The notes beneath the pieces were generated by a model. It saw only the letters and a list, made by a program, of their open reading frames with translations, was not told the origin of the DNA and did no database searches. A stretch of 64,000 nt of DNA from contig NZ_CP059856.1 of assembly GCF_009193325.2 (NCBI RefSeq), forward strand, positions 558,001-622,000, written 5' to 3'. This document shows, one piece after another, positions 10,820 to 19,473 of this stretch; the stretch's first letter is position 1, and every line of letters starts with the position of its first letter. The DNA is from Bacteroides zhangwenhongii (GTDB lineage Bacteria; Bacteroidota; Bacteroidia; Bacteroidales; Bacteroidaceae). A program made the translations under genes and the position numbers.

Positions 10820-12103
10820 ATGACAACACCCACTATAAAAAGAAATCCCTGGAGTTGGATTCCAACCCTCTATTTTGCAGAAGGATTGCCTTATGTAGCG
10901 GTAATGACTATTGCCGTCATCATGTACAAACGTCTGGGATTATCCAATACCGAAATAGCCTTATACACTTCCTGGCTTTATCTTCCCTGGACTATCAAAC
11001 CGTTATGGAGTCCATTCGTCGATCTGGTAAAAACGAAACGTTCCTGGATTATCGCCATGCAAGGGTTCATCGCCGCCGGATTTGCAGGCATCGCCTTTTT
11101 TATCCCAACGGCACATTACGTACAATTCACTCTTGCTTTCTTTTGGTTATTGGCATTCAGTTCGGCTACGCATGACATCGCAGCAGACGGTTTTTATATG
11201 CTCGGCCTCAACAACAAGGAACAATCTTTCTTTGTAGGCATCCGAAACACATTCTACCGACTCGCCAATATTTTCGGGCAAGGAATTCTCGTCATGCTGG
11301 CAGGATGGTTGGAAACCTCTCAAGGCAATATACCTCTGGCATGGAGCATCACTTTTTACCTCTTGGCCGGATTATTCCTGGCTCTTACTTTGTACCATCG
11401 CTTTATCCTCCCCCATCCCGATTCCGATGTCAAACGTCCCGGACTCACGGCAGGTAAGCTATTAGAAGACTTTCTCCTGACTTTTGTCACTTTCTTCAAA
11501 AAGAAACACCTGGGTCTCATGTTCTTTTTCCTGCTCACCTACCGATTGGGAGAATCGCAGCTAGCCAAAATAGCTTCTCCCTTTCTATTGGATACCGCTG
11601 AAAAAGGAGGACTGGCTTTATCTACGGCAACAGTCGGAATGATCTACGGAACCATAGGTGTCATAGCTTTGCTAATGGGAGGAATTATCAGCGGTTTTCT
11701 CGTTTCCCGTGACGGTTTCAAGAAGTGGATATTACCCATGGCATTAGCCATCAATATTCCCGACCTATTATATGTGTGGATGGCAGCCACTACTCCGGAT
11801 AATACGATACTGATTGCCAGTTGCGTAGCCATCGAGCAACTAGGGTATGGCTTCGGCTTTACCGCTTACATGCTTTATCTGATTTATATTGCGGAGGGTG
11901 AGCACAAAACTGCCCACTACGCCATCGGAACCGGCTTCATGGCGCTTGGAATGATGCTTCCGGGTATGCCGGCAGGATGGATACAGGAACATATCGGATA
12001 TACCCATTTCTTTATATGGGTTTGTATTTGCACCCTGCCCGGTATTATTGCCGCTTTCCTGATTCGCAACCGACTGGAAGAATCTTTTGGGAAGAAACAA
12101 TAA
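10820..12103 (+). CDS. ampG: AmpG-family muropeptide/sugar permease (MFS)
   Basis: A 427-residue polytopic membrane protein of the major facilitator superfamily with 12 predicted segments. The N-terminal WSWIPTLYFAEGLPYVAVMTIAV and the segments SWLYLPWTIKPLWSPFVDL and SSATHDIAADGFYML are typical of AmpG transporters, which import GlcNAc-anhydroMurNAc muropeptides across the inner membrane. It starts 15 bp after the SpoIID gene and is followed by a MurNAc/GlcNAc-type kinase and MurQ, which strongly supports peptidoglycan turnover as its job. The exact cargo (disaccharide, peptide-linked or free MurNAc) cannot be read from sequence. Confidence 0.9.
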   Translation: MTTPTIKRNPWSWIPTLYFAEGLPYVAVMTIAVIMYKRLGLSNTEIALYTSWLYLPWTIKPLWSPFVDLVKTKRSWIIAMQGFIAAGFAGIAFFIPTAHYVQFTLAFFWLLAFSSATHDIAADGFYMLGLNNKEQSFFVGIRNTFYRLANIFGQGILVMLAGWLETSQGNIPLAWSITFYLLAGLFLALTLYHRFILPHPDSDVKRPGLTAGKLLEDFLLTFVTFFKKKHLGLMFFFLLTYRLGESQLAKIASPFLLDTAEKGGLALSTATVGMIYGTIGVIALLMGGIISGFLVSRDGFKKWILPMALAINIPDLLYVWMAATTPDNTILIASCVAIEQLGYGFGFTAYMLYLIYIAEGEHKTAHYAIGTGFMALGMMLPGMPAGWIQEHIGYTHFFIWVCICTLPGIIAAFLIRNRLEESFGKKQ

Positions 12104-12152
12104 AACCCACTTAATCATTGAACGTATTAAACTGAAAAATAGATAGTAAGAT

Positions 12153-13004
12153 ATGATACTTATTGCAGATAGTGGTTCTACCAAGACCGACTGGTGTGTC
12201 ATCCTCAACGGCACACCTATCAAACGGATTGGAACGAAAGGGCTTAACCCTTTCTTCCAGTCAGAAGAAGAAATTCAGCAAGAGCTGACACATTCCCTCC
12301 TGCCACAATTGCCGGAAGGGACCATCAACTCCGTTTATTTCTATGGTGCAGGTTGTACACCCGAGAAAGCTCCCGTTCTCCGACGGGCGATAGCCGACAG
12401 TTTACCTATTGTTGGAAATATCAAAGCCTACTCGGATATGTTGGCTGCTGCCCGTGGATTATGCGGCCATGAAGCAGGCATTGCCTGTGTTCTGGGAACA
12501 GGTTCCAACTCCTGTTTCTATGATGGAAAAGAGATTGTCAACAACATCTCCCCTTTAGGCTTTATCCTGGGCGACGAGGGAAGTGGAGCCGTTCTTGGCA
12601 AATTACTGGTGGGAGACATTCTGAAGAATCAACTTTCGCCTGCCATCAAAGAAGCATTTCTAAAACAATTCGACCTGACAGCTCCCGAAATCATCGACCG
12701 GGTTTACCGTCAGCCCTTCCCGAATCGTTTTCTGGCAAGTCTGTCCCCTTTTATAGCGCAACATCTGGAAGAGCCGGGGATACGACAATTAGTGCTTGGC
12801 AGTTTTATTGCTTTCTTCCGAAGAAACGTAATGCAATATGATTACACGCAGTATCCTACACACTTTATCGGATCAGTGGCTCACTGCTACAAGGAGATAT
12901 TACAAGAAGCTGCACAAGAGACAGGAATCAGAATCGGAAAGATTCTGCAAAGTCCGATGGAGGGATTAATTTTATATCATACCGCTTCATCTCAATCCTT
13001 GTAA
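12153..13004 (+). CDS. murK: BadF/BadG-type amino-sugar kinase, probable MurNAc kinase MurK
   Basis: A 283-residue ASKHA-fold kinase. The N-terminal phosphate-1 motif LIADSGSTKTDWCVI is followed by GAGCTPEKAP, then VLGTGSNSCFYDG and GFILGDEGSGAVLGK (phosphate-2 and sugar regions). This is the pattern of BadF/BadG/BcrA-family N-acetylglucosamine kinases. Bacteroidetes and Clostridium MurK kinases of this family phosphorylate MurNAc and/or GlcNAc. Placement 31 bp before murQ, which needs MurNAc-6-phosphate, and after ampG makes MurNAc the most likely substrate, so the symbol rests partly on context. GlcNAc kinase is the alternative. Confidence 0.78.
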   Translation: MILIADSGSTKTDWCVILNGTPIKRIGTKGLNPFFQSEEEIQQELTHSLLPQLPEGTINSVYFYGAGCTPEKAPVLRRAIADSLPIVGNIKAYSDMLAAARGLCGHEAGIACVLGTGSNSCFYDGKEIVNNISPLGFILGDEGSGAVLGKLLVGDILKNQLSPAIKEAFLKQFDLTAPEIIDRVYRQPFPNRFLASLSPFIAQHLEEPGIRQLVLGSFIAFFRRNVMQYDYTQYPTHFIGSVAHCYKEILQEAAQETGIRIGKILQSPMEGLILYHTASSQSL

Positions 13005-13035
13005 TTTATATTTTTAGTCAATCACCATTATCAAT

Positions 13036-13851
13036 ATGCAGATAACCGAACAACCGTCGCTCTACGACAATCTGGAAAAGAAGTCCGTACGGGAAATATT
13101 AGAAGACATTAACCGGGAAGACCAAAAGGTAGCGTTAGCCGTTCAAAAAGCCATTCCACAAATCGAACTGCTCGTCAACCAGATTGTGCCCCGCATGAAA
13201 CAGGGTGGACGTATCTTTTACATGGGTGCAGGCACCAGTGGTCGCTTGGGAGTACTGGACGCTTCGGAGATACCACCGACATTCGGAATGCCTCCTACCT
13301 GGATTATCGGATTGATAGCCGGTGGAGATACCGCCCTGCGCAATCCGGTAGAAGGCGCCGAGGACGATATGGGCCGGGGATGGGAAGAACTTACCGAATA
13401 TCATATCAACCCCAAAGACACCGTGATTGGCATTGCCGCTTCGGGCACTACCCCTTATGTAATCGGTGCCTTACGGGAAGCCCGCAAGCATGGCATCCTG
13501 ACAGGTTGCATCACCAGCAATCCGGATTCTCCGATGGCGGCAGAAGCAGATGTCGCCATCGAAATGATTGTCGGTCCGGAATATGTCACGGGAAGTTCGA
13601 GAATGAAATCAGGCACCGGACAGAAAATGATTCTGAACATGATTAGTACGTCGGTAATGATTCAACTCGGACGGGTGAAAGGAAATAAGATGGTAAACAT
13701 GCAGCTTAGCAATCATAAACTGGTAGAAAGAGGAACCGGAATGATTATGGAGGAACTGGGATTAGATCATGACCATGCACAAAAATTGTTGCTGTTATAC
13801 GGTTCGGTTAAAAAAGTGATTGACGCTTATCAACACTCAAAAGACTATTAA
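13036..13851 (+). CDS. murQ: N-acetylmuramic acid 6-phosphate etherase
   Basis: A 271-residue SIS-domain enzyme that splits the lactyl ether of MurNAc-6-P to give GlcNAc-6-P and D-lactate in the cytoplasm. Characteristic segments are FYMGAGTSGRLGVLDASEIPPTF near residues 60-80, then GIAASGTTPYVIGALREA (SIS phosphosugar site) and EMIVGPEYVTGSSRMKSGTGQKMILNMIST, the MurQ signature. Length is slightly short of the usual ~300, with a C-terminus that ends soon after NHKLVERGTGMI. It is the last gene of the recycling operon; the next gene belongs to the xylan locus and has its own promoter. Confidence 0.95.
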   Translation: MQITEQPSLYDNLEKKSVREILEDINREDQKVALAVQKAIPQIELLVNQIVPRMKQGGRIFYMGAGTSGRLGVLDASEIPPTFGMPPTWIIGLIAGGDTALRNPVEGAEDDMGRGWEELTEYHINPKDTVIGIAASGTTPYVIGALREARKHGILTGCITSNPDSPMAAEADVAIEMIVGPEYVTGSSRMKSGTGQKMILNMISTSVMIQLGRVKGNKMVNMQLSNHKLVERGTGMIMEELGLDHDHAQKLLLLYGSVKKVIDAYQHSKDY

Positions 13852-13982
13852 GCACACTAAAGCCCCCACACATACAAGATAAAAAGATTTTGAAACAAAA
13901 TCAAAAATATTTATTGAGCAAATCTGTTTGTTCACACTCCCTCATATTATTTCTAAAGAAAAAACTTCCCCAAAAAGTCGAT

Positions 13983-14011
13983 AGGTATCAACAGTATAAA
14001 TAATTGTAACA
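13983..14011 (+). promoter_or_regulatory. putative HTCS operator upstream of GH115 (two phased half-sites)
   Basis: Two 8-bp sites, AGGTATCA (13983-13990) and TTGTAACA (14004-14011), lie 21 bp apart. The second ends 31 bp before the first base of the -7 box. They match the array found at the other promoters of this PUL (consensus near ATGTWACA). Inference from position and repetition. Confidence 0.5.
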
Positions 14012-14041
14012 TACCAAAAGCCCGTTCTTATCAATACCAAC

Positions 14042-14049
14042 TATCTTTG
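14042..14049 (+). promoter_or_regulatory. -7 box of the GH115 gene
   Basis: TATCTTTG is an exact match to TAnnTTTG, 64 bp before the ATG of the GH115 gene. The 261-bp gap after murQ holds this box and the operator-like pair; otherwise nothing was recognised in it. Confidence 0.65.
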
Positions 14050-14112
14050 CATCGTGTCACAATACAAGTGGAATAATAAATAATTAACCACAAATTATTA
14101 AATATTGAAACC

Positions 14113-16650
14113 ATGAAAAAGTTATTTCTATTCTTCTACCTCTCTGTTGTGAGTATAGCGGCATTTGCCGCTGAACAATTTGTAATATTCACACCGGCCG
14201 GTAATCATTTTCCGTTGGTTGCCAACGGAGTTCCTTGTCCGATATACATAGATTCTTCCGAAGACAAAGGGGTAATGATTGCTGCCGGCAATCTTCAACA
14301 AGACATACTGCAGGTATGCGGAAAAAAGCCCGAACTCTTAACAGGCACAAGTTCGAAACAGTGTATCATTGCAGGTACTTATGGCACTCCTTTTATAAAG
14401 AAGCTGATGTCAGCAGGAAAAATAGACAAAAAGGAATTGGATGGAAAAAATGAAAAATACATCCTGCAAGTCATCGCCAATCCTTGTGAGGGAATAGATG
14501 AAGCGGTAGTTATCATCGGCAGCGACAGACGCGGCACTATTTATGGTATCTACGAGCTTTCTGAACAGATGGGAGTATCTCCCTGGTATTGGTGGGCAGA
14601 TGTCCCCGTCATGAAACAAGCAAATGTATATATTAAACCCGGACAATACTCGGACGGAGAGCCGGCCGTAACCTATCGCGGTATCTTTCTGAATGATGAA
14701 GCGCCGTGTCTTACCCGATGGGTAAAACACACATACGGCACCAACTATGGCGACCATCGTTTTTATGCACGGGTGTGTGAACTGATACTACGCCTGAAAG
14801 GTAATTTCCTTTGGCCGGCCATGTGGAGCTGGGCTTTCTATGCTGACGACCCGCAGAATAGTAAAACAGCAAGTGAAATGGGAGTCATTATCGGCACGTC
14901 CCACCACGAACCGATGGCACGCAACCATCAGGAATGGTCACGCAAGCGCAAAGAATATGGTGCATGGGATTATACAACTAACCAAAAAGTGATCGATCAG
15001 TTTTTCCGTGAAGGCATCGAACGGATGCAGGGTACAGAAGATATCGTAACCATCGGTATGCGCGGAGACGGTGACGCAGCCATGAGTAAAAGCACCAATG
15101 TGAAACTTCTGGAGAATGTAGTCAAGAATCAGCGCAAGATTATTGAAGAAGTCACCAAACGTCCGGCCAAAGAGACTCCGCAAGTATGGGCGTTGTATAA
15201 AGAAGTATTGGATTATTACGATAAAGGTATGCGTGTGCCCGATGATGTTATCATGCTATTGTGTGATGACAATTGGGGCAATGTATGCCGCCTGCCAAAT
15301 GCCAAGGAACGTAAGCATCCGGGCGGTTGGGGCATGTATTACCATGTAGACTACGTAGGTGCTCCGAGAAACTCCAAATGGCTGAACGTAACCCCTATAC
15401 AAAATATGTGGGAGCAACTTCAACTCACATACGATTACGGAGTAGAAAAGCTGTGGATACTGAATGTAGGCGATTTGAAACCAATGGAATATCCGATCAC
15501 GCTCTTCATGGATATGGCATGGAATCCCAAGCAATTCAACGTCTCCAACTTGCTGGAGCATCCCCGTCGTTTCTGCGCACAGCAGTTTGGCGAAGACCAG
15601 GCGGATGAAGCCATGCGAATCTTAAACCTGTACAGCAAATACAACGGCCGCGTGACGGGAGAAATGCTCGACCGGAATACTTATAACCTGGAGACCGGTG
15701 AATGGAAGCAGGTTTCCGACGAATATCTGAAACTGGAAGCGGAAGCTTTGAGACAATACATATCACTGAAACCGGAATATAAAGATGCCTACAAGCAATT
15801 AATCCTCTTCCCCGTTCAAGCCATGGCAAACCTGTACGAAATGTATTATGCACAAGCCATAAACCATAAATTGTACAAAGAAAACAATCCGCAAGCTAAC
15901 GAATGGGCAGATAAAGTGGAACAGGCTTTTGCACGGGATAAAGCGTTGAGTGACGATTATAACAACATTATGTCCGGCGGCAAATGGAAGAATATGATGA
16001 TTCAGAAACATATCGGTTATACCTCATGGAATGATAACTTCCCCGCTGATACACTGCCTAAAATCTACCGAATCGAAAATCCGGAAAAGGCTGTCGGCGG
16101 ATACGTCTTCACCGGACAAGACGGATATATAGCCATAGAAGCCGAACATTACTACAGCGCTAAAGCAGCGCCTGATACGGAATGGACAGTGATTCCCTAT
16201 ATGGGGCGTACCCTTAGTGGCATGGCTCTGATGCCTTACACACAACCAACTGACGGAGCTTCTATCTCCTACAAGATAAAGTTGCCTAAAGGAATTGACA
16301 AGGTGACTGTCCATGTGATAGTAAAATCAACTCTTGCTTTCCACGATCGCAAAGGACATGAGTATAGTATCGGATTTGAAGGAGGAAAGGATCAGACGAT
16401 CAATTTCAATCATAACTTAAACGAGCTTCCTGAAAATGTATACAGCATATACTATCCGACAGTCACACGACGCATCGTTGAGAAAAAAGCAAAACTGAAT
16501 GTACCGAATACATCAGACGGTATGCAAACAATCACTTTCAAACCTCTTGATCCGGGCATCGTGCTGGAAAAGCTAATCGTAGACTACGGAGGCTATAAGA
16601 AATCTTATCTGTTTATGAACGAATCGAAAAGTAAGAGAGAAAGTAGATAA
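14113..16650 (+). CDS. GH115 xylan alpha-1,2-glucuronidase
   Basis: An 845-residue secreted enzyme with an N-terminal signal peptide (MKKLFLFFYLSVVSIAAFAAE). The stretches YRGIFLNDEAPCLTRWV, RLKGNFLWPAMW and GTSHHEPMARNHQEW, followed by TIGMRGDGDAAMS, are hallmarks of family GH115. These enzymes remove glucuronic acid or 4-O-methyl-glucuronic acid from internal and terminal xylose residues of glucuronoxylan. The C-terminal part (about residues 660-845, YIAIEAEHYYSAKAAPDTEW and onward) forms the extra beta domain of the family. It is transcribed rightward at the edge of the PUL from its own promoter with the shared operator-like sites. Likely periplasmic or surface; signal-peptide type I rather than lipoprotein. 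Confidence 0.93.
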   Translation: MKKLFLFFYLSVVSIAAFAAEQFVIFTPAGNHFPLVANGVPCPIYIDSSEDKGVMIAAGNLQQDILQVCGKKPELLTGTSSKQCIIAGTYGTPFIKKLMSAGKIDKKELDGKNEKYILQVIANPCEGIDEAVVIIGSDRRGTIYGIYELSEQMGVSPWYWWADVPVMKQANVYIKPGQYSDGEPAVTYRGIFLNDEAPCLTRWVKHTYGTNYGDHRFYARVCELILRLKGNFLWPAMWSWAFYADDPQNSKTASEMGVIIGTSHHEPMARNHQEWSRKRKEYGAWDYTTNQKVIDQFFREGIERMQGTEDIVTIGMRGDGDAAMSKSTNVKLLENVVKNQRKIIEEVTKRPAKETPQVWALYKEVLDYYDKGMRVPDDVIMLLCDDNWGNVCRLPNAKERKHPGGWGMYYHVDYVGAPRNSKWLNVTPIQNMWEQLQLTYDYGVEKLWILNVGDLKPMEYPITLFMDMAWNPKQFNVSNLLEHPRRFCAQQFGEDQADEAMRILNLYSKYNGRVTGEMLDRNTYNLETGEWKQVSDEYLKLEAEALRQYISLKPEYKDAYKQLILFPVQAMANLYEMYYAQAINHKLYKENNPQANEWADKVEQAFARDKALSDDYNNIMSGGKWKNMMIQKHIGYTSWNDNFPADTLPKIYRIENPEKAVGGYVFTGQDGYIAIEAEHYYSAKAAPDTEWTVIPYMGRTLSGMALMPYTQPTDGASISYKIKLPKGIDKVTVHVIVKSTLAFHDRKGHEYSIGFEGGKDQTINFNHNLNELPENVYSIYYPTVTRRIVEKKAKLNVPNTSDGMQTITFKPLDPGIVLEKLIVDYGGYKKSYLFMNESKSKRESR

Positions 16651-16754
16651 AAAAGCTCAATCCAATCAATGCAGGGATGAGTAAATAACTACATCACTGA
16701 TTGTATTCACATACAAATTTTGCAGTTCTTATTATCAGCCTATTATTTTATCCT

Positions 16755-16827
16755 GTGGAACATACACCATATATATTAGTAACATTTATATGGAAAGAAG
16801 TTACTTCCAAGGTAGATTTCAGAAACA
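16755..16827 (+). promoter_or_regulatory. putative HTCS operator upstream of GH95 (four phased half-sites)
   Basis: Sites GTGGAACA (16755), TAGTAACA (16777), AAGTTACT (16798) and CAGAAACA (16820) are spaced 22, 21 and 22 bp. The last ends 31 bp before the -7 box. The two middle sites keep the GTWAC core; the outer two are degenerate, so they count mainly through their spacing. Confidence 0.45.
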
Positions 16828-16857
16828 GTTTTTTGCCTTTTGTATTGGGAAATGAGC

Positions 16858-16865
16858 TACCTTTG
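16858..16865 (+). promoter_or_regulatory. -7 box of the GH95 gene
   Basis: TACCTTTG matches TAnnTTTG exactly and lies 17 bp before the ATG, giving a very short leader. A TTTTG at 16831-16835, 22 bp upstream, could be the -33 element. Confidence 0.65.
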
Positions 16866-16882
16866 CTACAAATCCATATAAT

Positions 16883-19315
16883 ATGAACAGAAACACTTTT
16901 TTTGTATTATTCCTATTAATAAGCAACCTTGTTTCAGGACAGGACCTGAAACTGTGGTATAGTCAACCTGCGCAAAATTGGTCGGAAGCTCTCCCTATTG
17001 GTAACTCCCGTCTTGGAGCCATGGTATATGGCGGAATCGAACGCGAAGAATTACAACTCAACGAAGAAACATTTTGGGCAGGTTCTCCATACAATAATAA
17101 TCCGAATGCCGTACATGTGCTACCGGTTGTACGCAAACTGATTTTTGAAGGGAGAAACAAGGAAGCGCAAAGACTCATTGACGCCAACTTCTTAACCCAG
17201 CAACACGGAATGAGCTATCTGACATTAGGTAGCCTTTATCTGGAATTTCCGGAACCCCAAAATGCATCCGGCTTTTACCGCGATCTGAACCTAGAGAATG
17301 CAACGACAACTACCCGTTATCAAGTGGATGACGTCACTTATACCCGCACCACTTTTGCTTCATTTACTGATGATGTCATTATTATGCATATCAAAGCAAG
17401 TAAAGCGAATGCACTGAACTTTACTATTGCATATAACTGCCCTCTAGTACATAAGGTGAATGTTCAGAATGATCAGCTGACCGTCACCTGTCAAGGGAAA
17501 GAGCAGGAAGGTTTGAAAGCTGCACTACGGGCAGAATGTCAAATCCAAGTAAAAACGAATGGCACTCTCCGCCCGACAGGAAATACTCTCCAAATAAATG
17601 AAGGAACAGAAGCCACCCTTTATATATCGGCAGCAACCAACTACGTAAACTACCAGGATGTCAGCGCCGATGAATCCCACCGAACCAGCGAATATCTGAA
17701 AAGAGCAATGCAAATACCTTACGAAAAAGCTCTCAAAAACCATATCGCTTATTATAAAAAACAATTTGACCGTGTACGCCTTACATTACCGGCAGGCAAA
17801 GCTTCCCAACTGGAGACTCCCAAACGAATTGAAAACTTCGGAAATGGGGAAGACATGGCAATGGCAGCTCTACTTTTCCATTATGGACGTTATCTGCTGA
17901 TTTCTTCTTCGCAACCGGGTGGGCAACCGGCTAATCTGCAAGGTATATGGAATAACAGTACTCATGCACCTTGGGATAGTAAATACACCATCAATATCAA
18001 TACAGAAATGAACTATTGGCCGGCAGAAGTCACTAATTTAAGTGAAACACATAGTCCGTTATTCTCTATGTTGAAAGATTTATCCGTCACAGGAGCAGAA
18101 ACAGCCCGAACCATGTATGATTGTCGGGGATGGGTGGCACATCATAACACTGACTTATGGAGAATCTGTGGTGTAGTCGATTTTGCAGCAGCCGGCATGT
18201 GGCCTAGCGGCGGCGCATGGTTAGCTCAACATATCTGGCAACATTACCTCTTTACAGGAAATAAAGAGTTCCTGAAAGAGTATTATCCCATCCTGAAAGG
18301 AGCAGCGCAGTTCTACATGGATTTCTTGGTAGAACATCCAGTGTATAAATGGTTGGTAGTGTCGCCTTCTGTGTCGCCGGAACACGGTCCCATCACTGCC
18401 GGATGCACCATGGATAACCAGATTGCTTTTGATGCACTGCATAATACCTTATTGGCTTCATACATCGCTGGTGAAGCCCCTTCTTTCCAAGACTCCCTCA
18501 AACAAACACTAGAGAAGTTGCCACCTATGCAAATAGGAAAACATAACCAACTACAAGAATGGCTTGAAGATATTGACAATCCCAAGGACGAGCACCGTCA
18601 TATTTCACATTTGTACGGGCTATATCCGAGTAATCAAATTTCTCCATACTCAAATCCCGAGTTATTCCAGGCAGCAAGAAACACATTGCTTCAACGCGGT
18701 GATAAGGCTACCGGTTGGAGTATCGGCTGGAAAGTCAACTTCTGGGCACGTATGCTGGATGGAAACCATGCCTTCCAAATCATCAAAAATATGATTCAAC
18801 TATTGCCCAACGATCACTTGGCTAAAGAATATCCGAACGGGCGTACCTATCCCAATATGCTGGATGCCCATCCGCCTTTCCAGATTGACGGTAATTTCGG
18901 TTATACAGCCGGAGTAGCGGAAATGTTGCTCCAAAGTCATGACGGTGCCGTACATTTATTGCCGGCATTGCCTGATGCATGGGAAGAAGGAAGTGTGAAG
19001 GGGCTGGTGGCACGTGGAAACTTTACTGTTGATATGGACTGGAAAAACAATGTGTTAAATAAAGCGATCATCCGGTCGAATATAGGCGGTACGCTCCGCA
19101 TCCGGTCTTATGTTCCCCTGAAAGGGAAAGGCTTAAAACAAGTAAACGGGAAAGAGTGCTCAAATAGATTATTCGCCACCACTCCTATCAAGCAACCTCT
19201 TGTAGCCAAAGGGGTAAGTGCGCAATCTCCCAAACTGCAGAAGGTTTATGAATATGACATCGAAACAAAGGCGGGTAAAACCTATATTGTAAATACAATC
19301 GAAGGAAAACAATAA
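16883..19315 (+). CDS. GH95 alpha-L-galactosidase / alpha-L-fucosidase
   Basis: An 810-residue enzyme with a type I signal peptide ending near residue 19 (LISNLVSGQ). After it, [48 protein letters not shown] and the run [11 protein letters not shown] are diagnostic of GH95. Likely catalytic residues are Glu500 in SVSPEHG and Asp669 in [11 protein letters not shown], with the Asn pair of NTEMNYW. GH95 enzymes are inverting alpha-1,2-L-fucosidases, but the member in the B. ovatus complex-xylan locus is an alpha-L-galactosidase that removes terminal L-galactose from corn xylan side chains. The xylan setting and the L-galactose-type operon at 54-58 kb favour L-galactose here; the sequence alone does not decide. 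Confidence 0.9.
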   Translation: MNRNTFFVLFLLISNLVSGQDLKLWYSQPAQNWSEALPIGNSRLGAMVYGGIEREELQLNEETFWAGSPYNNNPNAVHVLPVVRKLIFEGRNKEAQRLIDANFLTQQHGMSYLTLGSLYLEFPEPQNASGFYRDLNLENATTTTRYQVDDVTYTRTTFASFTDDVIIMHIKASKANALNFTIAYNCPLVHKVNVQNDQLTVTCQGKEQEGLKAALRAECQIQVKTNGTLRPTGNTLQINEGTEATLYISAATNYVNYQDVSADESHRTSEYLKRAMQIPYEKALKNHIAYYKKQFDRVRLTLPAGKASQLETPKRIENFGNGEDMAMAALLFHYGRYLLISSSQPGGQPANLQGIWNNSTHAPWDSKYTININTEMNYWPAEVTNLSETHSPLFSMLKDLSVTGAETARTMYDCRGWVAHHNTDLWRICGVVDFAAAGMWPSGGAWLAQHIWQHYLFTGNKEFLKEYYPILKGAAQFYMDFLVEHPVYKWLVVSPSVSPEHGPITAGCTMDNQIAFDALHNTLLASYIAGEAPSFQDSLKQTLEKLPPMQIGKHNQLQEWLEDIDNPKDEHRHISHLYGLYPSNQISPYSNPELFQAARNTLLQRGDKATGWSIGWKVNFWARMLDGNHAFQIIKNMIQLLPNDHLAKEYPNGRTYPNMLDAHPPFQIDGNFGYTAGVAEMLLQSHDGAVHLLPALPDAWEEGSVKGLVARGNFTVDMDWKNNVLNKAIIRSNIGGTLRIRSYVPLKGKGLKQVNGKECSNRLFATTPIKQPLVAKGVSAQSPKLQKVYEYDIETKAGKTYIVNTIEGKQ

Positions 19316-19342
19316 TACAGAAGAAGGGATAAATCTTTTCTC

Positions 19343-19371
19343 ATGTTACATTATTTACAAACGATGTTACA
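19343..19371 (+). promoter_or_regulatory. putative HTCS site pair upstream of the HTCS gene
   Basis: Two identical 8-mers ATGTTACA (19343-19350 and 19364-19371) lie 21 bp apart between GH95 and the HTCS gene, with the same motif and spacing as at the PUL enzyme promoters. A near-consensus TATATTTA at 19424-19431 lies 53 bp downstream, one period further than at the other promoters. This could mean autoregulation. Confidence 0.45.
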
Positions 19372-19473
19372 ACATCCGATTGTACTCCCGGAGCCTAATG
19401 AAAATATTCATTTTTTATTAGGTTATATTTAGGTTTTTAGTTTTCTTTGTACAACAAACAACGATCTATAACT

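Noticed and set aside
19447..19473. TTG at 19447 as the HTCS start codon
   Set aside because: It would put nine polar residues before an otherwise perfect signal peptide that begins at the ATG at 19474.
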